DNA from: Helicobacter fennelliae | GTDB lineage: Bacteria > Campylobacterota > Campylobacteria > Campylobacterales > Helicobacteraceae | Assembly: GCF_900451005.1 (NCBI RefSeq) | Contig: NZ_UGIB01000001.1 | Location: 744,001 to 808,000, forward strand | DNA length: 64,000 nt | Direction: 5' to 3' | In this document: positions 17,080 to 26,196 of the stretch, piece after piece | How the letters are laid out: each line of letters begins with the position of its first letter | How positions within the stretch are numbered: position 1 is the stretch's first letter | Translations under genes and position numbers: made by a program | The notes under the pieces: generated by a model | Databases searched by the model: none | What the model saw: the letters and a program-made list of their open reading frames with translations, nothing else | Told to the model about the DNA's origin: nothing

Positions 17080-18465
17080 TTAAAATTTATCTACCATATT
17101 TTGAGATTTATCAAACTCCGCATAACTGCTACCATCATAACTTATTTTAAATTCTGTCCCCCTATTCCATTTAGGCGTCTTTAATGCAATATGTAACCAG
17201 CCAATTTTGCTACTTGAGAATTTTTCTAAAATCACTTGAGAAAAAACTTGATTATTTAAGTTTGGAATTATATTGTTATGTATTGCTAAATAAACTTTTT
17301 TCAAATCATCTTTACTATTAAAACCCAAATCTAAAGCCTCGCACTTTGTGTGTTGGCTTTTTCCTTTTTTGGACGAATTTGGCAAATTTTCATTCACAAT
17401 ATCAACCCTAACACCGCTATTCACTCTAGGTTTATATCCAATCCAATCTACTATCTTGTCGCATTCTTTGGCAAGAGATTGTAGTTTTTTATAGTTTTCA
17501 ACAATCATAGCCTCTTTTCTATTGAATTCTGTAAGTTGTTCTTTTGTAAATTGTGAAGTTTTTTGGTTTGTTTTCACAACCTCAGTAAGTGTAAAATATT
17601 TACTTAATTGTTCATCTACACTCTCATACCCCACCTCCAACCTTACTCTCTCTATCTCATATTGTGATTGTATAGTATCTATCTTTTGTTTGAGATTCAA
17701 TATAAAGTCTTTATAAGTTCTGCTTCCTTTGAGACATATTTTTACTTTTTTATCTGTATAATGTGTAGGTATTGGAGTATTAGGAGCTATGATAAAAGTA
17801 GTGCCTTTGGGATAAGGGATATTATCTAATGGATTACTATGATAAGAGATTTTATATTGATTGTTTGTATCTATGGTATAGATATTAAGGGCTTTATATC
17901 CTCTTGCTCTATAGAGATAGTCTGTTTGAATTTTTAGAGATTGCTCTATATCTTTAGTATAAAGATAGTAGCTTCCTTTGGGTAGAGAAGTATCTTGCTT
18001 CATAGAAACTATAATATCTTGTTCTTTGAGATGATTGGATTGATAATATTTTTCTGTATCTAGAATATCATATGTAAGAGAGTAAGATGAAAACAATTTA
18101 GGAATATCTTGTTTATCTATAACATCATAGTCTTTAGAGTAGATTCTATAATATGCTTTATTTTCATTATTGCCCTTATCAAATATATTAGAATCTAGCT
18201 TATCCCTTTTTACCTCTCCCCATTCTAATATTTGAAGTTCTTTACCATTAAATTGAAGTGATAAAGGAGGTTTATAATCTAGTTTGGTATGGGTGGTATA
18301 ATTCCTCGCTTTATAGGCTGGGGAGCGTAGATAAGCAAAGATAACTAAAGTATAATCTCCCTGTGTGAGGTATTGGAGTTGTTGGGAATAGTTGGGAGGA
18401 TTGGTGGGGTTTACCTTAAGTGTAGAATTAATATTGTTATATGGTAATTCTGACATTATGCTCAT
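17080..18465 (-). CDS. T6SS effector with M15A peptidase domain
   Basis: 461 residues. The C-terminal third (about 283-435) is a peptidase M15A domain: LSKYFTLTEVV, the zinc motif SQHTKCEALDLGF (His372, Asp379) and WLHIAL (His425). Such enzymes cut peptide cross-links of peptidoglycan, so this is probably a lytic T6SS effector acting in the prey periplasm. The N-terminus begins in the middle of the shared adaptor module (LVIFAY at about 40-45, SLQFNGKELQILEW at 69-82) and lacks the KWAY half, so it may be shortened. A second beta domain lies at 100-270. Candidate immunity genes lie on both sides, the downstream one (16537) closest. Confidence 0.75.
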   Translation of the reverse strand: MSIMSELPYNNINSTLKVNPTNPPNYSQQLQYLTQGDYTLVIFAYLRSPAYKARNYTTHTKLDYKPPLSLQFNGKELQILEWGEVKRDKLDSNIFDKGNNENKAYYRIYSKDYDVIDKQDIPKLFSSYSLTYDILDTEKYYQSNHLKEQDIIVSMKQDTSLPKGSYYLYTKDIEQSLKIQTDYLYRARGYKALNIYTIDTNNQYKISYHSNPLDNIPYPKGTTFIIAPNTPIPTHYTDKKVKICLKGSRTYKDFILNLKQKIDTIQSQYEIERVRLEVGYESVDEQLSKYFTLTEVVKTNQKTSQFTKEQLTEFNRKEAMIVENYKKLQSLAKECDKIVDWIGYKPRVNSGVRVDIVNENLPNSSKKGKSQHTKCEALDLGFNSKDDLKKVYLAIHNNIIPNLNNQVFSQVILEKFSSSKIGWLHIALKTPKWNRGTEFKISYDGSSYAEFDKSQNMVDKF

Positions 18466-18468
18466 TAT

Positions 18469-19020
18469 CTATTTTACACTATATTCTTTAAGAATCTCTA
18501 GTATCTTTTCATAATTTGCTATGGCTTTAGAATCTCCTTTAGCTTTAACTTCTTGGAGTTTTTGATTGGCAAGTTGAAGTGGAGTGAGTCCCTCGATAGT
18601 CTCTTCTATCATTTGTTCTTCATAAATATCTTTATTATCTTTTTGCGTAAGCTTATGCTCTAAGAGAAATTGGACAGATTGTGGATACGCAGATTCTATG
18701 GCAACCATTAAAAAAATCATACCACCACTTGCTTGATGAAATATAAATTCCCTTTTGTCAATATCATTTAGCATAAGTGTAAGTCCTAGTATATCACATT
18801 GTTCTAACATATCCTTTATAGCATAAGGTGTGCCTACTTGATGATAGTATATATCTGTCTCATATTTACCCTTCCATTGTTCTACCCACTCTTGATAAAG
18901 CTTAGATTCGCCTGTGATATTGCACTCTTGCTGATTGTTTTGCGTGGTATGCGAGGTGGCTTGTAGTTGCACCACACATATCAATAAAGCAATCAATACC
19001 CCTTTAATCAATTGTTTCAT
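18469..19020 (-). CDS. Secreted ankyrin-like immunity candidate C
   Basis: 183 residues with a signal peptide (about 1-21). It is a full member of the ankyrin-like set: WVEQWKGKYE, EQCDILGLTLMLNDI, QASGGMIFLMVAIESA and the ending KGDSKAIANYEKILEILKEY. It shares QASGGMIFL with the broken 14840-15418 gene and its last 120 bases with 14087-14590. It ends three bases before the start of the M15 effector, so it may be immunity for a preceding, now deleted, effector whose tail lies at 19022-19130. Confidence 0.55.
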   Translation of the reverse strand: MKQLIKGVLIALLICVVQLQATSHTTQNNQQECNITGESKLYQEWVEQWKGKYETDIYYHQVGTPYAIKDMLEQCDILGLTLMLNDIDKREFIFHQASGGMIFLMVAIESAYPQSVQFLLEHKLTQKDNKDIYEEQMIEETIEGLTPLQLANQKLQEVKAKGDSKAIANYEKILEILKEYSVK

Positions 19021-19021
19021 T

Positions 19022-19130
19022 TTAGTATCCTCCTTGTTGCCTAGTATCTTTAAGTGCTTGGATAATTTTTTCGTAAGTAATTAGCATCTTATTGCCTCCT
19101 ATGTCCTCATAATAAGATTGTTTGCCATTG
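19022..19130 (-). pseudogene. Tail remnant of small secreted protein
   Basis: Minus-strand stretch reading NGKQSYYEDIGGNK and KIIQALKDTRQQGGY before a TAA at 19022. It matches the C-terminal half of the broken gene at 14592-14801. The N-terminal half is gone and replaced by a vgrG fragment. Confidence 0.45.
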
Positions 19131-19275
19131 GATATTCTCTTTGTCCCCTTTGGCTTTGTATATCATCACTCTCTCCTATGACTATACCTAGAGTGCTACT
19201 AGGAGCTTTAGGCTTAGGCTTTAGGGTAGGCGTAAAGATAAGGGATTTTGGTAGGAGGGTAAGGGTATATCGCAT
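19131..19275 (-). pseudogene. vgrG fragment
   Basis: About 48 codons matching the middle of the full VgrG proteins (YTLTLLPKSLIF, KPKPKAPSSTLGIVIGES compared with KSKPKAPSSTLGVVIGES). It has diverged from the other copies and is flanked on both sides by unrelated coding pieces. It marks an old vgrG insertion that has been mostly deleted. Confidence 0.7.
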
Positions 19276-19758
19276 TTACTTTCTTATACAATATTCTGTC
19301 TTGTATCTTTCCAGCCATTTTGTATCATTACTTTCTAAGGCATCATAATAGACATCTATAACGGCACAAGGATAGCAATCTTTGCGATTGCATATGGTGA
19401 TATTGGCAGTTGTATCATTATGTATATATCCCACACCACCATAATCAAGCCTAAAATCATAAGACTGATTATGAGCTAAAAACTTTCCTGCAATCTCGCA
19501 TTGATAATGCGGATAATCTCTAACCCCAACAGGGGATTTTTCATCGTATATTTCTGCATTTTGAAAATATGAAGCTATGGCTTCTTTACTCAAAACAAAG
19601 AAAGCCCTATCATCAATCTCACATTTCTTGGGATAAGTAATCTCTAAAATATGAATATCTATATCCTTAAAGCTTTTATCCAAAGGCTCGTTTATATCCG
19701 CTGCTTGTGAGCAATGTATAAAAGCACACATTATAAACACCAAGTATCGCTTCAGCAT
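19276..19758 (-). CDS. Secreted protein, probable amidase immunity
   Basis: 160 residues with a signal peptide (about 1-19, ending HCSQA) and several Cys (KKCEID, YQCEIAGKF, CNRKDCYPC). It overlaps the stop of an amidase fragment by one base. It resembles, in size, layout and the C-terminal Cys motif, the gene at 22643-23077 that follows the full amidase effector. Both are therefore probable periplasmic immunity proteins for AmpD-like amidases; this is inference from position. Confidence 0.55.
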   Translation of the reverse strand: MLKRYLVFIMCAFIHCSQAADINEPLDKSFKDIDIHILEITYPKKCEIDDRAFFVLSKEAIASYFQNAEIYDEKSPVGVRDYPHYQCEIAGKFLAHNQSYDFRLDYGGVGYIHNDTTANITICNRKDCYPCAVIDVYYDALESNDTKWLERYKTEYCIRK

Positions 19759-20090
19759 TATTTCTCTCCTTTTATATAAAGATTCGCACCCTCACCAGCT
19801 GTTTTATTTGCTATTTTATCATGTTCATAAATGTCATTTTCAGTAAGATTGTAATGCTTAAGCAGTATTTTTATTATTTTTCGTAATGCTATCTTTTGTT
19901 CTCTTGTAGCCTCATCCCATTTGTGAGTCTTATCGTCATACCAAGCCACCACTTCAATACCTATACTTGTATTATTAGTTATGGTTATCCCCTTTTTTCT
20001 TGCCCCAACATGCCAAGTTGTCTTATATAAAGTTGCACATTGATATATTGTGCCATCTTTGTCTATCATAAAATGAGTGCCAGCTCCTTT
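19758..20090 (-). pseudogene. Amidase_2 effector, C-terminal fragment
   Basis: About 110 codons homologous to the end of the 23064-25026 amidase effector (KGAGTHFMIDKDGTIYQCAT versus RGVGTHFLIDTDGTIYQCAS), ending YNLTENDIYEHDKIANKTAG. The first zinc ligand region (VLHRTD) is missing and the frame upstream is broken by the end of another pseudogene. An ATG at 20069 could start a truncated product, which should be inactive. Confidence 0.65.
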
Positions 20091-20094
20091 AGCT

Positions 20095-20345
20095 TTATGG
20101 TTTTACCACCAAATCTATGCGCTCCATAGGAGTATAAACTATTATAGTTCTACTTTCTCTATCAAATTGTAAGCCCTGCTCTTTGAACTATTCTTCATTG
20201 CTGCAAGTTTTTGCTATTAGTGATTTATTTGTTTGATAAGAGACAAATTTTTGTCCCAAAAACTCCTGCCGTTAGAATCTACTATATCCAAATTATTTGC
20301 ATATAACCCGCATAGGTAGATACAGAGTAAAACCATTGTTTTCAT
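20095..20345 (-). pseudogene. Secreted immunity-like gene, decayed
   Basis: Starts ATG 20345 with a signal peptide (MKTMVLLCIYLCGLYA), shifts frame near codon 30, meets an in-frame TAG after SNEE, and ends RESRTIIVYTPMERIDLVVK at TAA 20095. The original product would have been about 80 residues. It lies between an effector N-terminal piece and an amidase fragment. Confidence 0.45.
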
Positions 20346-20536
20346 CGTATATTCCTTCTAATTTGAGTTACGACATAAAAATGTTTTGAAGGAATTTGTG
20401 ATCGCCCTCTTAAAGAACAATCATTTTGTAAATATAAACGATTATAGTCATTTGAGCCAGCCTTATCTTGTGTGTTAAACTCTTTTATTTTATTATGTTT
20501 AGCTTTTTGTGTGAAAGGGAGAGGAGAAATACTCAT
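20342..20536 (-). pseudogene. Effector N-terminal fragment
   Basis: 64 codons starting MSISPLPFTQKAKHN, overlapping the stop of the LprI-like gene upstream by ATGA. The start resembles other effector N-termini here (MSYSPIHQ) and a segment of the amidase effector (LTFTSKAKHN), but the frame stops after a patch reading CSLRGRSQIPSK. It is the front of an effector cut off by the decayed immunity gene. Confidence 0.4.
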
Positions 20537-21207
20537 TGGGAATTTTCTTTTATTATGAGTTTGCCTGTTTTATCGATTAAGTTATTAAAATATAATGCAC
20601 CGAGAATTAAATAATAATCTGCTTCTTTGTTTTGCAGTATTATTTTATATTCTTCAGTGTGTTTGTGAAATATCTTTGCGAAAAGATTTGCTTGATGGCG
20701 TAAGACAAAATGAGTTAATTGCATGATAGATTCTTCATAGTGTTTTGATATGATACTCCCTATCTCTTCTTGCCAAGTCAAATTTAAAGCACTTCTTTTT
20801 TCTACCCATTCTTCGTAAGCATATTTTTCTTTATTTTTCCTTGTTATTTCTTTGTCTCTTTGCTCAACTTCTTTATTTCTTTTATTTATCATTTCTTTTG
20901 CTATTTTTTTAACTTTTGATTTTTTATCATTGGGAATACCTTGCATTATGTTATGATAGTAACTTGTGTAGAAATTATCTAAAAACATATTGTATTTCCA
21001 TCTACCAAAACAGATTAAAGTTTCTGCCGTGTTGGTATCTTTATCACAAGAAAAGCTTGGTGATGGTTCATTATTATATTGATACACGAGTGCATAACTA
21101 GCTGCCTGTATTTTGTTTTTTGGGGCAATTTTAGCAAAAGCATCTTCTAAAGTTTGCCCCATACATATGCTAATAAACAACAATAAAGTTAAAATAGCTT
21201 TTTTCAT
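20533..21207 (-). CDS. LprI-like secreted protein, candidate muramidase immunity
   Basis: 224 residues with a signal peptide (MKKAILTLLLFISICMG). The region PSFSCDKDTNTAETLICFGR has the Cys spacing and layout of the LprI (DUF1311) domain, PSF.C....T..E..IC. LprI of Mycobacterium tuberculosis inhibits lysozyme. The rest is a charged helix (KNKEKYAYEEWVEKR) and an ending LYFNNLIDKTGKLI shared with 21585-22277. Its start codon lies directly after the stop of a GH19 muramidase fragment, the position expected for that toxin's immunity gene. Confidence 0.6.
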   Translation of the reverse strand: MKKAILTLLLFISICMGQTLEDAFAKIAPKNKIQAASYALVYQYNNEPSPSFSCDKDTNTAETLICFGRWKYNMFLDNFYTSYYHNIMQGIPNDKKSKVKKIAKEMINKRNKEVEQRDKEITRKNKEKYAYEEWVEKRSALNLTWQEEIGSIISKHYEESIMQLTHFVLRHQANLFAKIFHKHTEEYKIILQNKEADYYLILGALYFNNLIDKTGKLIIKENSQ

Positions 21208-21588
21208 TCAAATTATTTTCCTTTTGTCTAAAAATTCTTCAAAAATCTTACTAGATTGTATTTTATGAAATACTTGCTGCCTATCAGATAAAGCATTTTC
21301 ACCACCATTAACTTTTTTAGTTATTTGTTTCACTATTTCATTCGTATTATTTTCATTTTGCGTGTCTGCAATTTTGTATAATTCCTTACTATTCCAAAAA
21401 TATACTGCACTAAGCAAAGCAAATTTACCATCTGTGGTAATGCTATCAGGATTATTTACAAAGTAGTCATCTGTATCTATCCAATTTTTATTTTTGGCGT
21501 ATTTACTGAATTTTGTATAATGCTCTCTTCCTGTAAGTTGTTTTATTCCTCTACCTCTAAATTTGTAGCCATCACCTTGTCTCATCAC
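21208..21588 (-). pseudogene. GH19 muramidase effector, C-terminal fragment 1
   Basis: 126 codons with the GH19 (chitinase-like lysozyme) signature GDGYKFRGRGIKQLTG and the following NPDSITTDGKFALLSAVYFW. The catalytic glutamates, which lie further upstream in this family, are absent, so the product should be inactive. It overlaps the stop of the LprI-like gene upstream by ATGA. About 95 bases coding KNKNWIDTDDYFVNN and onward are nearly identical to the second fragment at 22287-22646. Confidence 0.7.
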
Positions 21589-22277
21589 TTAGAATCCACC
21601 TTTACAATCAATTTGCCTGTTTTGTCGATTAGGTTGTCTTGGTAGAGGGCAGTAAGTAGGATTATAAATTTTTCCCCATCTATTAATGTTCCATTTCTTT
21701 CTTTTTCTCTTTCTGTGAGCAATTCATCTTGCTCACGATTAAAGAGGTCGTTATATTTCTTTTTATTTATAAAAATTCGCATAAATAGTTCATTATTATT
21801 ATCTAATAAATATTGTGTTAATTCTAGTGTTCCTTGCATATATACTTGTTCTATGTCATACAATATCCCCAAATATGGGTCTTCCAAGCCCCTGCCATAA
21901 ACATTTAATATATTATTTGCTTCCTCATCGCCATTATCAGCCTGTTTCTCAATCTCACTAATATATTTATCAATGGATTGTATCACTAGCCCTATTTTAT
22001 TTCTGTTATCCATAGTTTGTTGTATTATTGCTTGAACTTTTGGCTTATCGCTATCCTTTATATTTTGCATTATCAGAGTATAATAACTCATAAAGAAATT
22101 ATCAGAATAGGCATTATATTCTTGCTCACACATAAATGATTCCACCCTGTTAGTTGCCATATTGCAATCAAAGCTTGGTCTTACGCATTCATTATCTACA
22201 TTATCGCAATACCTAGAAAAGTCAGCACCACTGCATATATATGTCATCAGTATTGACACAAGGATAATATTTCTCAT
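21585..22277 (-). CDS. LprI-like secreted protein, candidate muramidase immunity
   Basis: 230 residues with a signal peptide (MRNIILVSILMTYICSG) and an LprI-like Cys motif (RPSFDCNMATNRVESFMCEQ). The middle is helical and acidic. The ending LYQDNLIDKTGKLIV matches the 20533-21207 protein, so the two are paralogues. It follows a GH19 fragment (22287-22646) after 10 bases and precedes another, forming alternating muramidase/inhibitor pairs. Periplasmic muramidase immunity is inferred. Confidence 0.6.
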   Translation of the reverse strand: MRNIILVSILMTYICSGADFSRYCDNVDNECVRPSFDCNMATNRVESFMCEQEYNAYSDNFFMSYYTLIMQNIKDSDKPKVQAIIQQTMDNRNKIGLVIQSIDKYISEIEKQADNGDEEANNILNVYGRGLEDPYLGILYDIEQVYMQGTLELTQYLLDNNNELFMRIFINKKKYNDLFNREQDELLTEREKERNGTLIDGEKFIILLTALYQDNLIDKTGKLIVKVDSK

Positions 22278-22286
22278 AGTGCCTCC

Positions 22287-22646
22287 TTAAAAATCCCTAA
22301 AGATTCCATTGCTTATATTGGCAGTATTGCTACTTCCAAAGCGTATTCTTTTAGAGGCTTTTTGTCTTTCATCTAAACCATTATAGCCACCATTGACTTT
22401 TTTGGTTATTTGCTTGACTATTTCATTGGCATTATTGCTAGTTTGTTTATCTGCAATCTTATAACACCCTGTGTGATTCCAAAACCACACTGCACTAAGC
22501 AAAGCAAATTTACCATCTGTGGTAATGCTATCAGGATTATTTACAAAGTAGTCATCTGTATCTATCCAATTTTTATTTTTGGCGTATAAACCTGCTCTGC
22601 ATAAGCAAATCTTGCCAATGCAAAATATTGACAAAAATGATTTCAT
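22287..22646 (-). pseudogene. GH19 muramidase fragment 2, chimeric N-terminus
   Basis: 119 codons. The first 20 (MKSFLSIFCIGKICLCRAGL) look like a signal peptide or out-of-frame sequence, joined to the GH19 C-terminal part (YAKNKNWIDTDDYFV...VNGGYNGLDERQ). The GH19 signature and catalytic residues are missing. It overlaps the stop of the preceding immunity gene by ATGA. This is a recombination chimera rather than an active enzyme. Confidence 0.6.
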
Positions 22647-23077
22647 TCTTCATCACTCCAAGCTCGTGGGCGACATCTCGCAGATTCGCATACCAAATAT
22701 ATATCCTCATTTCTGTGTGAGAGTCTAGTTTTGCCGCCAACGCTGACAAAATCCCATATTTTCCCAACAAATTTCACTTTACCACGATATACACACCCAT
22801 CACCACTATAATAATGTAAATTCCATACGATGATATGTTGTTTCAAATATTGTTCCATTTGCTTTAAATCTTTTGGTAAAGATTGCGTATTTTTGCAATG
22901 TTCCAATGCCTTCTCATCACTTATACCACTATTTTCCCAATTTATTTCCATATCTATTGCTAACACTTCTAATGTTTCTTTTTTAAATTCTTCTGCATAG
23001 GGTGGCAATGGTATTGTATAATTTTCATTAGCAAAAAGACTATACATAAGTAAAATAATTACACTACTCTTTTTCAT
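22643..23077 (-). CDS. Secreted protein, probable immunity to the amidase effector
   Basis: 144 residues from ATG 23077 (an open extension upstream lies inside the effector). Signal peptide MKKSSVIILLMYSLFA. It has three or four Cys (EHCKNT, GCVYRG, CESARCRP) and mixed alpha/beta character. Its start overlaps the end of the amidase effector by 14 bases, the standard effector-immunity arrangement, and export fits protection against a periplasmic amidase. It looks related in layout to 19276-19758, which follows an amidase fragment. Confidence 0.6.
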   Translation of the reverse strand: MKKSSVIILLMYSLFANENYTIPLPPYAEEFKKETLEVLAIDMEINWENSGISDEKALEHCKNTQSLPKDLKQMEQYLKQHIIVWNLHYYSGDGCVYRGKVKFVGKIWDFVSVGGKTRLSHRNEDIYLVCESARCRPRAWSDEE

Positions 23078-25026
23078 ACAAATCCTTTGCCTCCCCTCTA
23101 GTCTTTTGAGGCGAAATATCATCGTGTTCGTAAATATCATTTTCAGTAAGATTATACTCAGTTTTCAAAATTTCTACTAAATTCTTTATAGAATCTTTTT
23201 GGGTTTGGTCGGTTTGCTCGGAAGTATCCCAAGTAGCAGCATAAAAAGTAATTTGTGGATATTTATTGTCAATAGGTAATTTTCTTAAGTCTGTAGCCTT
23301 TCCCACCACTTCTATGCCAATAGATTCATTATTAATGGGATAGCGATTTGGATATGCGAAATTCTTTTCCTCCTCTTTTCTTACATTATCGTGGATTTGT
23401 TTTGGTATTTTGCCTTGATAATAACCTAAAATCTTTTTTGTATAACTTTCATCACAGGTATCATTATCGTAGCATTTAGAGCCTATTTTTCCTATATGCT
23501 GTGTGTATTTATACAAACTTGCACATTGATAAATTGTGCCATCTGTATCAATCAAAAAATGTGTTCCTACTCCCCTTAAAAATCCATTAATAGCTTGAAG
23601 TGAAGTATCAGTATCTGTTCTATGTAAAACAATAGCTTTGATTTGTTGTTTTGTTAAGTTACCTTTTTCAAGTGCTGTTGCTAATTGTTTTGTTTGGTCA
23701 GCGTGTTTTACTTTTTGCCATATTTCCTTTGCTCTTTTTATTTTATCTTCTCCATTCGCTTCCCAATGCAAATATCCCTCATCATCAATATAATAAGGTT
23801 TCCCCACCTCTACCCACACTTGCATACTTTGATAGTTTTGTTGTTTTCTAAGTTCAAGTAGAGTTTGTAGTTCTTCAAAGTCTTTACTCGCTTTAAGAAA
23901 GAGAGAATCTGTATTAGTTTGTTGTGTGTTTGATGTTTGAGTATTGTTTGGATTTTGATTATTTTGTGTTGGATTACTTTCTTGTGTATTTCCTAGTGAG
24001 CTTTGTGCTATATTGTTTGAAGTATCTTTATACATTTTATAAAGCTTATTGCTCTCTGATTTGAGTGTTATATAATCTTCTGTCTTGTTATAACCTAACT
24101 CATATTGTTTGTCTTCTTTAAAATCTTTTATAAGATGAGACATTATGCTATTGTTTATTTGAAAAGATTGCTGAGTATTTTTATGCAAAAGAGTAAGAGT
24201 ATTATAAGTTATTTCTATTATTGGTAGTGCATTAATAGTAAGTATAGTATGTGTTTGTCCATTGCTTGTTTCATAAGCTGGATTATTCTTGTATGCAAAG
24301 AGAACTAGCTGTTGCTTTTCTTTAAGATAATCTTCTACTTCCTTCTGTGTCTCATCTTCTTTTATAGTGTATTGAAACTTTGCATTTATATCAAAGCTTA
24401 CTTGTGTATTGTGTTTGGCTTTTGATGTGAAAGTAAGAGGTTCTAGATTTTCTTTCTTTATTTTGCTTTTTTCCCATAAAGGTTCGTTTTTATATTTCAC
24501 ATAATAAGCCCATTGAATATCTTTTTTTAACGCTTTCCCACTTGTGAGATGGGTTTCTAATGCAATGAGGTTTTGATTTTCTTGTAATGGAGTTTGGGAA
24601 GTATTTGTATCATCTGCGCTAGTTTGTTGTGTAGTTGTATCCTCTCTTTTTTCTACCTGTGTGGTGTAGATGTCTATTTGTTCTTTTTCATTTGAATTGG
24701 GTTTGTCTTGTTCTTTATATATTCTAATATGTTTAATACTTGCCTCATCATCTTTATTAAGTATAAGGCAAAATGTGTTGTCTTTAGTTCTATGGGCTAT
24801 GGCATTGCATTGTCCTGTTCCTACAATACTATAATTCTTCACCTTCAAGGGTAATAGGAAAAGATTTATGTTTGTCTCTCTCTTGTAACTCACAATCAAA
24901 GACAACCTCTCCATTTTCATCTATGGTTTTGGAGTTTCCCATAAGAGTGAGTGTTTTTCCTGTAAGCTCATTTAACTTTTTGCCAGATATTTTGATATGG
25001 CATTGAAATTTGATTGTTTCGCTCAT
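23064..25026 (-). pseudogene. T6SS amidase effector with N-terminal frameshift
   Basis: Begins at 25026 (SETIKFQCHIKISGKKLNE...), shifts frame by one base near 24835, and continues to 23064. Domains counted in the long second frame (618 codons): adaptor module with DIQWAY at 133-138 and VLFAY at 206-210; Asn/Thr/Gln-rich linker about 285-340; AmpD/PGRP-like Amidase_2 from about 425, with VLHRTDTD (His433), YTQHIGK (His475), ESIGIEVVG and a final EHDDISPQKTRGEA (His599). Such amidases split the muramyl-peptide bond of peptidoglycan. A cognate immunity gene overlaps its end. If the frameshift is an assembly error the gene is a complete effector. Confidence 0.7.
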
Positions 25027-25105
25027 TACTTATTCTTTTATGCTATTTTTGGGTCATTAAAGAGTAGGTCAGAAGAGGTTTGATTTATTCCTTTTCTTCT
25101 TCCCC

Positions 25106-25801
25106 TCACTCCGCCCTTACCTCCCCACCTTTAACTATAAGTCCTTTAGAATCTATGACTACTTCTACTCCACCAGCTTTAATAATGATAGAGTTGCCTT
25201 TTGCGACAATAGAGGTATCTTTAACTTGAATAGTCGCTTCAGTATTAGCATTAAGAGTATAATTAGAATCTGCTATCATTGTTACATTATCAGCAACCAT
25301 TATAGCAGCAGTTTCAGATTCTAAACTTAAAGATTGTGGTGAGGATAGATGAATATTTTCATTGGAGTGGATAGCTATTTCGCCTTGTGTTTGGATATTA
25401 AGTTTTTTATTAATGACTATATCATTATCCCCCTCTATGATTGTCTCACTATTGCCTTTAATAATCATCTGTGAATCTTTCTCAATAGTAGTGTTGTTAT
25501 TCCCCCCTATCTCTACCCTTTTATCTTCCCCTACACTCTCACTACTATCCTTACCTACTCTTAGTGTGTTATCTCCTCCTACATTAAGGCTATTACTTAA
25601 TCCTACTAAAGTATCTTTAGAGAGTGTTACATTAGTTAGGTATTCTCCTCCTACTTTGACACTCTTAGTGAGAGTGATATTTTGACTATGGGTTTTGTGG
25701 ATAGATTCTGTATAGTTACCTAATGTGATAGAATCTTTGTTATTGTGAATAGTTTGAGAGAAGTTATTATTTATAGATTGTGTATAGTCTTTGTTAAAGA
25801 G
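25106..25801 (-). pseudogene. vgrG 3' fragment (needle variant 5)
   Basis: About 231 codons of VgrG beta-needle: GGEYLTNVTLSKDTLVGLSN, ESVGEDKRVEIGG, then a needle segment not found in the other copies (NSETIIEGDNDIVINKKLN), and the common end GGVEVVIDSKGLIVKGGEV. It lacks a start and the N-terminal hub. At about 25800 it is joined, out of frame, to a GH24 fragment. The amidase effector starts 80 bases downstream, so this was once that effector's spike. Confidence 0.75.
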
Positions 25802-26196
25802 AATAGTCTATAAGCATTATCTTGTGTCTTTAAATCCAGACTAAGCGTTGCTAAATTTTTAATTGCTTCAAGTGCCTGAGTGGTTGTAATTTTATTAGCT
25901 CGCAATTTTTCTAAGATATCCTTTTCTTCATTGGATATTTGCCAATCATTTCCAAAAATTTTTTTGTATAGGTTTGTGATGGTGGTTAGAGAATTGACCT
26001 TCAAATCCAATCCAAAACCAATAGCTATACTTTTACCGCCATCACCATAGGGCTTTAAGAAGTCATCGCTCTGAAATAAAGAGCTTTTTATATCTACTTC
26101 AAGATTACATATCAAAATCCCTAAAAGTGTCGCATAAGTTTCATCATCTAACGCCCTAAATTTCATCATTGCTCCTTGATAAACTCCATAGTCCAA
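25771..26196 (-). pseudogene. GH24-like muramidase fragment
   Basis: 141 codons with YGDGGKSIAIGFGLDL, which corresponds to GYLTIGYGINL in the intact GH24 effector at 30046-32859. The last nine codons run into the vgrG fragment in the wrong frame. The N-terminal catalytic helix is not clearly present. The likely start is the ATG at 26169 or 26166, overlapping the end of the LprI gene. Probably an inactive remnant whose inhibitor gene lies directly upstream. Confidence 0.5.
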
